Shown: positions 43,048 through 53,365 of the stretch, piece after piece
Layout: each line of letters opens with the position of its first letter
How positions within the stretch are numbered: position 1 is the first letter of the stretch
Source of the DNA: Owenia fusiformis
Taxonomy: Eukaryota > Annelida > Polychaeta > Sabellida > Oweniidae
DNA: 64,000 nucleotides
Assembly: GCA_903813345.2 (NCBI GenBank)
Contig: CAIIXF020000007.1
Coordinates: 22,057,564-22,121,563, forward strand
Direction of reading: 5' to 3'
The notes under the pieces: generated by a model
Told to the model about the DNA's origin: nothing
What the model saw: only the letters and a program-made list of their open reading frames with translations
The model's database searches: none
Translations under genes and position numbers: made by a program

Positions 43048-43508
43048 TGCTCAAAGTACTTTCCAAATATGCATTTCCAACTCAAAAATATATTTTCAAA
43101 TAGTCTTGCTCAAAGTTATTTCCAAATATATAGCTATATCTCTAGTGCACCAATGCATCATCATCATTAATAGTAATATTAATAGTCATGTAGTTTTTTA
43201 CATGTAAATGTCTTTTTTCCTTCCTTTATAATTGTTATAATTTTTGTTCATGTACTTGACCCCAAGGGGTGTGAATGTACTTAAAGAATAAATAAATATA
43301 TGTCCAATTCAAAAATATATTTTCAAATAGTCTTGCTCAAAGCAGTTTCCAAATATGCATGTCCAACTCAAAAATATATTTTCAAACAGTTTTGCTCAAA
43401 GTAGTTTCCAAATATGCATGTCCAACTCAAAAATATATTTTCAAATAGTTTTGCTCAAAGTAGTTTCCAAATATTCATGTCTAACTCAAAAATATATCTT
43501 CAAATCGT
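43048..43508. repeat. About 60-bp minisatellite, interrupted
   Basis: Units contain TCCAAATATGCATGTCCAAC, TCAAAAATATATTTTCAAA and TAGTCTTGCTCAAAG. One and a half copies lie at 43048-43130 and about three and a half at 43301-43508, separated by about 170 bp of unrelated sequence. Confidence 0.8.
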
Positions 43509-43668
43509 TTATAAAATTGATCACGTTAAAGATGAGATTTTCAACCAATTTGGCGCAATCAAGGTAAATCAAAATTGATCAAAAACATGAATCAATCACA
43601 ACGGATATAGCACATATCCCTCTCCCTCACTACTTTTAAACTTTGATAAGTTCGGAATTTAGAAATTT

Positions 43669-44110
43669 CAAATACATCCCATGTATTGTCGCCCTTCCCC
43701 TTCCTATCATTTCATGTTGAGATGAAGCAGTCTGAGTATACACTATACTTCCTATTTCAAATCAATCCCCTGTATTGTCCCCCTTCCCCTTCCTATCATT
43801 TCATGTTGAGATGAAGCAGTCTGAGTATAAACTATACTTCCTATTTCCAATCAATCCCCTGTATTGTCCCCCTTCCCCTTCCTATCATTTCATGTTGAGA
43901 TGAAGCAGTCTGAGTATACACTATACTTCCTATTTCCAATCAATCCCCTGTATTGTCCCCCTTCCCCTTCCTATCATTTCATGTTGAGATGAAGCAGTCT
44001 GAGTATACACACTATACTTCCTATTTCCAATCAATCCCCTGTATTGCCCCCCTTCCACTTCCTATCATTTCATGTTGAGATGAAGCAGTCTGAGTATATA
44101 TACACACTAA
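43669..44110. repeat. About 89-bp minisatellite, five copies
   Basis: Five tandem copies containing CCTGTATTGTCCCCCTTCCC, TCATTTCATGTTGAGATGAA and GCAGTCTGAGTATACACTA. The first copy is the most diverged. The middle copies are nearly identical. Confidence 0.9.
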
Positions 44111-44336
44111 TCATCCTGCAGTTCCATATCATAATGGCACAAGTAAAGCTGCCTTTTGGGCCAGTTAGTTCTTTTATTTGCATAGGCCCAGTAGTAGTAT
44201 TATAGAGACTATAGTAAAAGTCTTCTTCCATATTTTTGTACTAAACTACATGCTCTACCTGGGGCCTAAGGTTTAAATGCAATTTTTGTTTTCAAGTAGG
44301 TAGTGAAGCATGTAGCTAGAACAGGCATCTTCAATA

Positions 44337-44495
44337 CAGTAAAACCTGTGTATATTGAACATTTTTTTGCTGAGTCAACATGTTCAGTGTTGGTAGGTGT
44401 TCACTACAGAGATGTAACAGTAGTCAGTAGAGTATTGGAGGAAGGGCGCTACTAGAGTCACTAGAGAGAGGTGTCCACTAAGACAGGTTTTACTG
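44337..44495. mobile_element. Pogo/Tigger-like MITE with TA duplication, copy 3
   Basis: Starts CAGTAAAACCTGTGTATATT, ends AAGACAGGTTTTACTG, with TA flanking both ends (44335-44336 and 44496-44497). Confidence 0.7.
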
Positions 44496-46155
44496 TATTT
44501 CCTATTGCAAATGGTATTTCCTCTTGCAAATTCATCAATAAATAGTCTTGATGGATTAATAGTGACATTACCACGATGGAGCACCACACCACTATGCAAA
44601 TATAGTTGTCCTGAAGAATCTGAATGAAACATGTCAAGTAACCCTTAACATGTCACAGTTTATCAGAATATCAATACATCTTGAGCTTTTTATATGTCAT
44701 GACACGAGATGCTGATCATCATGTGATGTCCTTCAAAAGATTAAGAATGATATTCACCAGCAAGGCAAAGAACATTCTTATTAACACATGTCTGAGTGGA
44801 CAAACAGCCTTGCAGCCAAACACATTGACATTGCAAGGGCAAACTGACGTCATTGGCCTTAGACTTATTACATAGAAATTGACCTTACCAGTGCCAATCT
44901 ATAATATCTCACTAAAATAACTAGTTGCTCACTGCATCTTTGCAAGGTTAATAACTGAATAACGACCCTGAGTTTTTGGGTTTTCAATAAATCCAGTATT
45001 TAGCTTATCAATCAGGTCCAATTTTAATCCTACCCTATTTCCACTGTTTTTTTTCACTTGTCTGTAATTACCAAGGAAAATCAGTGTGTGTTTTATGCAC
45101 AAAGAAGATATCTATCTAAGGTAGAAATATTTTATATTATAAAAGCAATCAATATCAATGAGCTGTATCTCCTTTTCATAAAGGGAAATAAAGATATACA
45201 TACAATGGAACCCATAACTATTTTAAGGACAATTATATGTGACGTAGGTTCATCTAACAATGTAATGAAAGCCCACCAATGTCATTTATTAGAATGCAAT
45301 TTATAAAAGAGATATCTCACAGGATTTTTTCTCAGATGGGTGCAAAATTCTCTTTTTCACAATTCAGACCAAAATTGGCCAAAATATGACTATTTTTCAT
45401 GATTTTTCATTTTCAAGTGGGTGCAAATAAATTTTCAGGTGGGTGCAAGCTTATTTTCAAAATCTCAGGTGTTTGCTGCACCCACTTGCTTTAATGCTGG
45501 GGAGATCACTGTATCTAGCTGGCTGTTATTACATAAACATTTTCTCTGCAAGGTTGAGCATATATTTCTTCATATATGTCGGGGAAGCTGTCAAAACACT
45601 AATTTCATTTAACAATATATTCAAAAACTAAATCTCTACTACTAATTACTGTTCTTCCAATGAACTACATGTAGTTTTGTGATATTTAGTCCTTATGTAT
45701 GGTAGACAATTCTTATGGGTCAAAGGCATCTCTTAAAGTGACATTGAATTCAAGTGACATTGAACAATTGATGGCTTTCTTTGCTTAAACCATCATCTGA
45801 ACTTAATTAGTCCAGAAAGAAGGAACAAAGTGGATGGTTTTTGGACCCAAGCTAACTGAGGATGAACTCATACATCTTTTCCCGAAACATTTGCATTAAA
45901 CCTTTGTACAGGTGTAAAAACCAAATATGTACGAGTCTGGTTTAACTAAGTTAAAATATATTTGGATCCATTTCAATGTTGAGTGTTGATTTGATTTGAA
46001 AACTATATTTACCGTACTGGTCTTCCTAGAGGCCCAGTAGTGTTCATTGCTTATGGAGTAGCATATCAATTTGGAGAATAAGTTACATTTTAGAGTTTAA
46101 ATCTTGAATAACTCTTGATTAAGAAGTGTATTGTAGGATTTTGGGATGGTATATT
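44496..46155. other. Intergenic, nothing recognised
   Basis: AT-rich spacer. A GGTGGGTGCAA motif repeats near 45340-45490, but no inverted ends or coding exon are visible. Confidence 0.5.
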
Positions 46156-46668
46156 CAGCGCTTGCATTAGGTTAGAAAATTTGTGAGTCCCAAGGACGCA
46201 ATTTTTTTTAAAAGTGTGTCCTTTGAAAAAAAAGTGTGTCCCCTATTTCTAGCCTGTTTTGAGGTATAACTTTATTTTAAAAGCATTTTTTACCAAAACA
46301 CCTTTCAGTTTTTGATTTCTTGCCGCGAATTTAAAACGGAAGTAAACGTTAAGTACGGACTGAATAAATGCATGTTCGTTCATTCGACAATGAATACATT
46401 TTATTTCATGAATAAACAAAGTCGAAAAAATTCGAGAGAATCATGATTATTTGTAAATATTCAACATGGAGCCTTATTTACGATTCAAATAAAGGTGAGA
46501 GATCATAATTATTTGTTTTTGTTAGGTATCGTTGTAAACACATTGCAGATTGTAGTATTGACCTAAAAAAAATTTGCGTCCAAAAAACGGAAATATTTTC
46601 AATTTTTGCGTCCTCCAGATTATTTTTGAGTCAATAACATGTACGGGACGCCGTTAATGCAAGCCCTG
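46156..46668. mobile_element. Inverted-repeat element with 6-bp target duplication
   Basis: Left end CAGCGCTTGCATTAGG, right end GTTAATGCAAGCCCTG, flanked on both sides by TATATT. Interior copies of GTGTGTCC and GACGCAATTTTT give further self-complementarity. hAT-like CAG ends; non-autonomous. Confidence 0.65.
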
Positions 46669-47447
46669 TATATTGGTAAAAAAAATTCCCTCAATAGATA
46701 ACTAAAGTTTTGCCTGGTCATCACAAGTTCGCATATTTCTCCAAATCAACTAACTACACATTTAATCAGTGATAGTAGCCTACAGTATATCTAACAGAAA
46801 ATGAAATATGATCCATTTACTGATACATGTACTGTACTTCTATTTAATTTGACTCTACTTATTTTGGCAGATTTGCTGTTTTGAACATTTGGCAGCTACT
46901 TAATTTGGCCAGTAGACTTGCAATATCACAATGTACCAAAGGTAATAATTTACATGGTACTAAAATTATCAGGGACTTTGTTGGCTACTTAATTTGGCAG
47001 ACTTTAACAATTTGACAGGTCCGCCAAATCAAAATGGCCGCCAAATTAAGTAGAAGTACAGTAGAAACATATAACAGGTGTAAATTATGATAATATGGAA
47101 CTTATTTTACAATCAAATAATATAAAAGAAGCAATCATGGACCATAATATGCAGTTTGTGCCTTCACAAATGAAAGCTTGAAAAGCAATATCAAAGCATT
47201 AAGTAAAGCCAGCTAACCAGTCTTCCAAGAAAGTCATATGGTACAAATACATGTACATGTATAATACATGTACATAATTGTACATAAATCTATCGTACAT
47301 CATATTGCAACATGTAAGGCCATTTGAAGTCAGTCACTTATTCAAAGTTAATTAGAACAATTCAGGATACTGTAATTCTAAACTGGCCCTTTTTGTCTTA
47401 TAAAAACTTGGATGTTTTTCCAAATTCTCATACTAATAAATTCAATG
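46669..47447. other. STK11 downstream region, nothing definite
   Basis: Probably includes the STK11 3' UTR. A short palindromic stretch pairs TTAATTTGGC with GCCAAATTAA near 46900-47050. I found no canonical AATAAA close to the stop on the minus strand. Confidence 0.4.
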
Positions 47448-48698
47448 TCAAGACGGCTTACAAGAATTGAACGAAAATTTCTTTACACTAATTTTGCTTT
47501 TAGGCTTCTTTTTGGGTGTGTGACGTTTTTCTTCAACTTGAACTTCCCGTGGCTCTAGAGGAATATCTTCGACATAGTTATCATCATATTCCTCATCTTC
47601 ATATTCATCCCCTCTGTAGAGGTCATCTATATAAGGCATCACAGTCATTGAATGTAGAGGGTCATCCATATCTGGTAAAGATGGAGGTTTGATAAACTCT
47701 AAGGTTCGGGGATGCTTCTTCCTAAACCAGTCATGAAGTTTAATCTGCTGTATAGTAAATCGTTTCGAAGGTTCATATTGTAACATTCCCGTAAGTAGGT
47801 CATCAAGATGCTTGCTGACACCTTCTGGTATACTATACTTTCCCTTACCTATATTCTCATAAAGCCTGAAGATGTTATCACCCTCAAATGGATACTTCCC
47901 TGTCGTAATGTTGTACAGTGTTACTCCGCTTGCCCAGACATCAACTTTGAAGCCATAGAAACTATCAAGTCCATTAGCGATCTCCGGTGGCTGGAAGGCA
48001 GGTGAACCTTGACTTGTGACAATTTCATCATCTTTGGCAAAGGAGTCTAATGTTTCAGCGACTCCAAGATCAGAAATTTTCAAGACCTGATCTAAGGTAA
48101 CAAGCAAATTGCCTGGTTTTATGTCCTTATGGATGATGCCCTGACTGTGGAGATACTCAAGACCAACAATAAGCTGTGTGAAGTATTTATGAGCCTGCCA
48201 AATCGGCAGTTTCTTATCCGGGGTGCTCTCTAGCATCTCTTGCAGACCCGCTACACAAAATTCCATCACCATGTACATTTTCTGTTTTTCCTCATTGTAC
48301 AGTACATCAAGCAGCTCAATAACATTTCTGTGATGGAGACGTTTCAACATGCTGATTTCGCTTTTCACATTTTGCTCTCCATTTGGAATCTTTCGAAGTT
48401 TTTTCTTCTTTAATATCTTAACAGCACGTCGACAAAGTGTTTCCGAGTCAATAGCCTCCTTGACTTTACCATAGCTTCCTTCACCAAGCATATCACCCAT
48501 TAGGTATTTTCCAACCATCTTAGCTGGTTTGCGCCTAGGTGTGTATATGATCTGGGCTGAATCAACACGAGTGAATATATTATCCAAAGGCTCATCATCG
48601 TTCAGAAAGTCAATCTGATGTATATCTTCACAAGCTGGGTGATAATATCCTTCCACGCCCATCATAGCCATAGCACCAGCATTTCCATCAGCCATCAT
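47448..48698 (-). CDS. STK11: Serine/threonine kinase STK11 (LKB1), single coding exon
   Basis: LKB1 is the master kinase that, with STRAD and MO25, activates AMPK and related kinases to control energy use and polarity. 416 aa (human 433). Kinase domain about 64-325: GEGSYGKV loop from 72, Lys94 in AVK, HKD 190-192 in [11 protein letters not shown] 210-212 (LKB1 has DLG instead of DFG), [16 protein letters not shown] activation segment. The flank WFRKKHP is conserved. The tail ends CKPS, a CaaX-type box with Cys413, like the farnesylated CKQQ end of human LKB1, after basic stretches. The start is ATG 48698, followed directly by a second in-frame ATG (48695); the frame stays open upstream to a TTG, but the first ATG gives the expected length. 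The whole coding region is one exon, whereas neighbouring genes and vertebrate STK11 have many. An acceptor at 48864 and a 2-codon uORF lie upstream. No poly-A trace marks it as a retrocopy. Confidence 0.96.
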   Translation of the reverse strand: MMADGNAGAMAMMGVEGYYHPACEDIHQIDFLNDDEPLDNIFTRVDSAQIIYTPRRKPAKMVGKYLMGDMLGEGSYGKVKEAIDSETLCRRAVKILKKKKLRKIPNGEQNVKSEISMLKRLHHRNVIELLDVLYNEEKQKMYMVMEFCVAGLQEMLESTPDKKLPIWQAHKYFTQLIVGLEYLHSQGIIHKDIKPGNLLVTLDQVLKISDLGVAETLDSFAKDDEIVTSQGSPAFQPPEIANGLDSFYGFKVDVWASGVTLYNITTGKYPFEGDNIFRLYENIGKGKYSIPEGVSKHLDDLLTGMLQYEPSKRFTIQQIKLHDWFRKKHPRTLEFIKPPSLPDMDDPLHSMTVMPYIDDLYRGDEYEDEEYDDNYVEDIPLEPREVQVEEKRHTPKKKPKSKISVKKFSFNSCKPS

Positions 48699-48824
48699 TG
48701 CACTTTTATAGCTCAACAAATGCACTTTTGAGACTTGTGTTATTTTCTTGAGTAGCACTGGTATTGAACCTATCAATCTATCTCTTTCTGGACAAATAGG
48801 TTTATGATGGCTCAATGTTGCTGT

Positions 48825-48833
48825 TTATCCCAT
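48825..48833 (-). promoter_or_regulatory. Two-codon uORF in the STK11 leader
   Basis: ATGGGATAA lies between the predicted leader acceptor (exon would begin at 48863) and the STK11 start. If the leader is transcribed as predicted, ribosomes meet this Met-Gly-stop uORF first. That could lower STK11 translation. Confidence 0.4.
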
Positions 48834-49157
48834 TTTGAAATATTGATTGAATCCAGTTTCTTTCTAAAATAGATAAAATATGGTAGTATTAATGTATTTA
48901 TCTTAACTAACTAGACTACAGGCAGTATAATCTTTAGTAATATACAATGAATGTTATATAAACATGGAAGTAATTATATACATACATGTAGGTATACTGT
49001 ACATGACAAAACCAAACTATCTAACTACATGTATTGTCAATGAACATATTCATAGTTAAAACTACACGAGTTCAAAAATATAACTGTAACTTCTTCGATC
49101 TGTGCACATTTACAATTAGAATAAGAGATCTTAATTCATTCTTCTCTACAAACATAC

Positions 49158-49437
49158 CATGGGCGTAGCCAGGGGGGGGTGCGATGGGTGCGATCGCACC
49201 CCCCCCATAACCTTTGAAAATATGACCATTGGATAGAGGTAGAAAAGAGCTTTAAAATGCTTTTTATTTGAAGCTTCTAGCTCAAATTTGAAGGAAGTTG
49301 CATCAATTTTTGTAAAATTCAAAAGAAATCTTAATTTTTTGTGTTGCTTATGGCAAAATCGCACCCCCCCCCTGACCGAAAACTGAAAATTTTTCAGCGA
49401 TCGCACCCCTCCTGACTGAAAGCTGGCTACGCCCCTG
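49158..49437. mobile_element. CGTAGCCAGG-family MITE, 280-bp copy with target duplication
   Basis: Ends CATGGGCGTAGCCAGG and CTGGCTACGCCCCTG. CATAC flanks both sides. Inside, GCGATCGCACCCCCC and its complement give a second, inner inverted pair. A minus-strand frame across it is incidental. Confidence 0.75.
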
Positions 49438-50303
49438 CATACTACATAGTTTTACATGATTATGAAGTGAAGCTTGAGAAGTTATTTCTTATACTTCAAT
49501 GATGTTGCTAGAAAAAGTCAAATAGAGGCAAGGGAATTAACGGAGAGACTGAAAAAGATTAAGAAATCTTGACTCTGGCAAATTTAGTTTTAATCCATAA
49601 GTTTGTTGTTTTGTGCATTCAGGTCACCTTTTCACTTAAGCCTCCAATGAACAGTACTTACAAAGTGAATCAGTTTTTCCATTTATCATGAAAACATTTT
49701 TGAATAAACTTTCAAAGAAGACCTGTATAAGAACTTTATATGCTTAAACCAAAATTAAAGTTTTCAATCCATCTCTTCAGGATAATCTCATTAATGCATC
49801 TGCATTAATGCAACATCATTTAATGTCTGTGCCAGTGAGACCTCCACACAGGAAACGATGGGGATTTTGACAAAATGAAAATTAGACTGTCAAATTCCTT
49901 ACTCTTGGAGCAGCAACTGAGTCAAATTTCTCATCCTGGGAGCAATAATACATGTAACTGGTCAACTATAGTCAAATTTCTGATTAACAGGAAAATGTAT
50001 TTCAAACATCTGTATTCTCGTGCCAAAGTCCTAGGTCAAAATTTTACCTCTTGGGACAATACTTTGTGTCAAATTCCAGAATCATCCCCGATGGGAGGTC
50101 TAATGCAAGCCTATGAATGATGCAATAAAGGTGAGGAATGACATGTTGTCCATGTAGATAATTGCGGCCACTTACCCCGAGACATGTAGCTATACGGAAA
50201 TTATCTAAATGGCCAACATGCACGCGTCTCTGTCCTCTTTGGAACAGAGCTTAAATTTAGGCTGGTATGTCAACAGATGCGTAATTCTGATAGACAGATA
50301 CTC

Positions 50304-50324
50304 ATCATCATCATCATCATCATC
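50304..50324. repeat. (ATC)7 microsatellite, likely LINE 3' tail
   Basis: Seven ATC triplets, read as (GAT)n on the LINE strand, about 170 bp past the ORF2 stop. Many CR1/L2-type elements end in a short tandem repeat instead of poly-A, so this may mark the element's 3' end. Confidence 0.5.
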
Positions 50325-50497
50325 GGTTTTAGGAGTATAAGGCTGGGTGCCTGTGTGTTCCTCCCTTCCAAATATAAATCAATTAATCTTGATACTTTGG
50401 TATTTTATTTCCCAAAGTTAACTGTGAGTTATATGACAAAACTAAACTGGTATTTGACAAAAATCTAGTGAGTGCACTGATCATCCTACTGAGGTCA

Positions 50498-53359
50498 CTA
50501 CTTCTTCTTCATCATCTCTGGATGGTAGTGGGCATCAACCTTTGCCTTGAATTCATCTAGTGTCTGGGCGAAGACAGCTATTTCTGGGAGGTTGTTCCAG
50601 TCATTTATTACACGCTGGCTAAAGAATCCTTGTCTTAAGGCAGTACTTGTTCTGTTCTTGTAAAATTTTAGGCTGTGGCCTCTGGTGGTGTTATGGTTCA
50701 GTGTGAAGAACTGTGAGTGGTCTATGTTGTCAATGTTGTTCATCAGTTTGTACACTTGGATCAGGTCTCCTCTTTTTCTTCTGTAGGCCATGGAGAAGAG
50801 ATTTAGCTGTTTGAGCCTTTCAGTGTATGGCAGTTCAGACATATTGGTTATCATTTTGGTGGCTCTTCTTTGGATCCTCTCAATTTTGTTTACGTCCATA
50901 TTATATCTTGGGCTCCAAGCAACAGTACAGTATTCGAGGTGGGGGCGGACAAGAGTTTTGTAAAGGGGGAGAAGGATGTCTGGGTCTTTGTTAGAGAATG
51001 TCCTCTTGATGGATCCTAGGATTTTGTTGGCCTTGTTGGTGCAGTTAGACACATGATCGTGGAATTTCAACTCAGTATCTATTGTAATGCCAAGGTCGCG
51101 TTCTTCCGTAACTTCTTGAAGAGGAACATGATTCATCGAGTACTTGTGTCGGATGTTGTTTTTCCCTAGATGTAGTACCTTGCATTTACTGGTGTTGAAC
51201 TTGAGCAGCCAATCGTTGGACCATGCAACAAGTGCGTCTACATCTGATTGTAGTTGCTGGATATCGGGTTCTCTGGGGATTGCATTGTACAGTTTTGTGT
51301 CATCAGCAAATATCTTGACAGTGGATAACACATGATCAGGTAGGTCGTTGATGTATATTATGAATGCCAATGGTCCAAGGCTGGTTCCCTGAGGGATGCC
51401 ACTCGTCACTTTGGTCCAGCCTGATAGACAGCCATTGACTTTGACTCGTTGCCTTCTGTTTGTAAGGAATGCAGTGAGCCACTTCAAGAGGTCACCTTTG
51501 AAGCCATAACTGCTTAGTTTGTCGATCAGTCTTCTGTGCGGTACGCTGTCAAACGCCCGGGAAAAATCAAAATAGATGACGTCTATTGGCTCGCCCGAGT
51601 CAAGTAAACTGGTCCAGTCTTCTAGCACAGTTAGTAGTTGAGTGGTACAAGAGCGGCCAGGCACGAACCCGTGTTGTGCATCTGTGATGAGGTTGTGATC
51701 TACCATATGACTCAGCATCTCATCTCTGATGATAGCTTCCATTATCTTGCATACTATACATGTAAGCGATATAGGTCGGTAGTTGCTGGGCGCTGACTTC
51801 TTACCCTTCTTGTGTATGGGGGTGATTTCTCCATCCTTCCAAATTGCTGGTAATTTCCCGGATTTAAAGGACATGGTAAAAAGTATACTGAGGGGGAGAG
51901 CTAGTTCTTGTGAGCATTCTAGTAGGAGACGGGCTGGGATATTGTCAGGACCTGGGGATTTACATGCCTTCAGCTTTTTCAGTTTATACAGGACACGTTC
52001 CTCTGAGAAATCAACTTTGTCTAAGGTGTTGGGTGTTTTGGGGATTATGCTGGGAATATTGGTATCATCTTCAATGGTGAACATAGTGGCGAAGTAGTCA
52101 TTGAGTATATCTGCTTTTTCTGAATTGATGTCAGTTGTACCCCCATCAGGTTTGTCCATTAAGCCAATTTTGGGGTGCGTTTTAAGCTTAGAGTTTACAT
52201 ATGCCCAGAAGGCCTTGGGGTTGACTTTGATTTGTCTCGCAATGTCCTTCTCAAATTCCCTGCAAAGTTGCCTGCACAGTTTTCGTGTTTCATTACTGGT
52301 TTTCTTTGCCTTTAAGTAGTCATGGTATGTTTTTGATTCTTGGTACTTTTTCCAGGCCTTTGCTTTTTTCCTTAATTGCTTCAATCCTCTTATTGTCATC
52401 CATTTTTTTCTCTTTTTCTTCTTCTTAGCTTTCAGTGGTATATAGGCTTCAATGTTGTTCATGATCGTGTTATGAAACAGATTCCATGCTTCTTCAATGG
52501 TTTTTCCATTAAAATTCTCTGTCCAGTTTGTTCCCTTTAAGTTTTCCCTAATTTTGCTGTAGTCTCCCTTATTGAAGTTTCTTGTATTAGTCGGGTTAGT
52601 ACTGGGAGACTGGGGGCTTGGGTCAGTCATGGTAATTTCAAATTTTAGAGTTAAGTGGTCGCTGAGGCCTAATGGAGCTCCGTAGCTGATATCGCTGATT
52701 GAGTTCTCCTCTTTTGTGATAACTAGATCAACTAGGGTGTCGCGTTGTCCATGACGTCTCCGTGTCGGTTCCTTTACATGTTGGTATAAAAACAGATTCT
52801 GTAGGCAATTGACGTAGTTACTGCTGATGTGGTCGTCACACGCAGAGGATGATAAGTTTTCCCAGTTGATCTCGGGTAGGTTAAAATCCCCTGTTATACA
52901 CATTTGGGTGTGGTTGGTTGAAGCGAGTTCTCTTGTCAGATTTATTAATTCTGTTTGTTGCTCTGTGGTTCCTCTGTTACTTGGACTTCTGTAGACTGCG
53001 CAAAGGAGTAAACTTGTTTTGTCCTTAAAGGTCAAGGTGATGGCTAAATGTTCACTGAAGTTACTGTTTGTTGTTTCGTAGGGCTGTACTCCTATGGTGT
53101 TGTTTACATATATAACTATTCCCCTCCTGTTTTTCTGCGATTCTGCTTTGTCGTCAAAGTTTCTATAACAATCGTATGTATCGTTGGAGATTTTGAGTTC
53201 GCTAAGTGTCATTGGGTCCTTTCTGTTCTTACAGAGAGCTTCAGTTATGATTATAACATCAGGGGATTCAGATTCTGCAATTAGTTCGAGTTCCTTAATT
53301 TTATTTGATAGCTGGTCTGCATTGCTGTACAGGAGTTTTATGGGGGGGTGGTCGCCTAG
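50498..53359 (-). CDS. LINE ORF2: APE endonuclease and reverse transcriptase
   Basis: The open frame runs 953 codons from directly after the ORF1 stop. The APE-type endonuclease nicks the target DNA; the reverse transcriptase then copies the RNA there. Endonuclease motifs: IKLLYSNADQL (residues 7-17), IITEA (38-42), GDFNLPEINW (about 157) and SDH (about 233-235). Reverse transcriptase: SPGPDNIPA, YRPISL, HGFVPGRSC, DFSRAFDSVPH, SGIPQGTSLGP and FADD (about 684-687). The C-terminus lacks an obvious RNase H. The first ATG (53212) lies after the YSNADQL and TEA motifs, so a protein started there would lack catalytic residues. Production as an ORF1 fusion by stop readthrough is the simplest explanation. 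The stop is TAG after MMKKK. Confidence 0.93.
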   Translation of the reverse strand, partial: LGDHPPIKLLYSNADQLSNKIKELELIAESESPDVIIITEALCKNRKDPMTLSELKISNDTYDCYRNFDDKAESQKNRRGIVIYVNNTIGVQPYETTNSNFSEHLAITLTFKDKTSLLLCAVYRSPSNRGTTEQQTELINLTRELASTNHTQMCITGDFNLPEINWENLSSSACDDHISSNYVNCLQNLFLYQHVKEPTRRRHGQRDTLVDLVITKEENSISDISYGAPLGLSDHLTLKFEITMTDPSPQSPSTNPTNTRNFNKGDYSKIRENLKGTNWTENFNGKTIEEAWNLFHNTIMNNIEAYIPLKAKKKKKRKKWMTIRGLKQLRKKAKAWKKYQESKTYHDYLKAKKTSNETRKLCRQLCREFEKDIARQIKVNPKAFWAYVNSKLKTHPKIGLMDKPDGGTTDINSEKADILNDYFATMFTIEDDTNIPSIIPKTPNTLDKVDFSEERVLYKLKKLKACKSPGPDNIPARLLLECSQELALPLSILFTMSFKSGKLPAIWKDGEITPIHKKGKKSAPSNYRPISLTCIVCKIMEAIIRDEMLSHMVDHNLITDAQHGFVPGRSCTTQLLTVLEDWTSLLDSGEPIDVIYFDFSRAFDSVPHRRLIDKLSSYGFKGDLLKWLTAFLTNRRQRVKVNGCLSGWTKVTSGIPQGTSLGPLAFIIYINDLPDHVLSTVKIFADDTKLYNAIPREPDIQQLQSDVDALVAWSNDWLLKFNTSKCKVLHLGKNNIRHKYSMNHVPLQEVTEERDLGITIDTELKFHDHVSNCTNKANKILGSIKRTFSNKDPDILLPLYKTLVRPHLEYCTVAWSPRYNMDVNKIERIQRRATKMITNMSELPYTERLKQLNLFSMAYRRKRGDLIQVYKLMNNIDNIDHSQFFTLNHNTTRGHSLKFYKNRTSTALRQGFFSQRVINDWNNLPEIAVFAQTLDEFKAKVDAHYHPEMMKKK

Positions 53360-53365
53360 TCACTG
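53355..53365 (-). promoter_or_regulatory. Candidate stop-codon readthrough site between LINE ORF1 and ORF2
   Basis: On the coding strand the junction reads CAG TGA CTA GGC. UGA followed by CUAG is an established efficient readthrough context in animal mRNAs. Upstream and downstream frames are the same (0 frame): ORF1 621 codons including the TGA, then 953 sense codons. No ATG lies between the TGA and the first endonuclease motifs. Confidence 0.75.

Noticed and set aside
48699-48815. Longer STK11 N-terminus from an in-frame TTG
   Set aside because: There is no ATG in this stretch. The first ATG at 48698 gives a protein of normal LKB1 length.
49146-49406. Minus-strand 86-codon frame
   Set aside because: It lies almost entirely inside a MITE with inverted ends and a target duplication.
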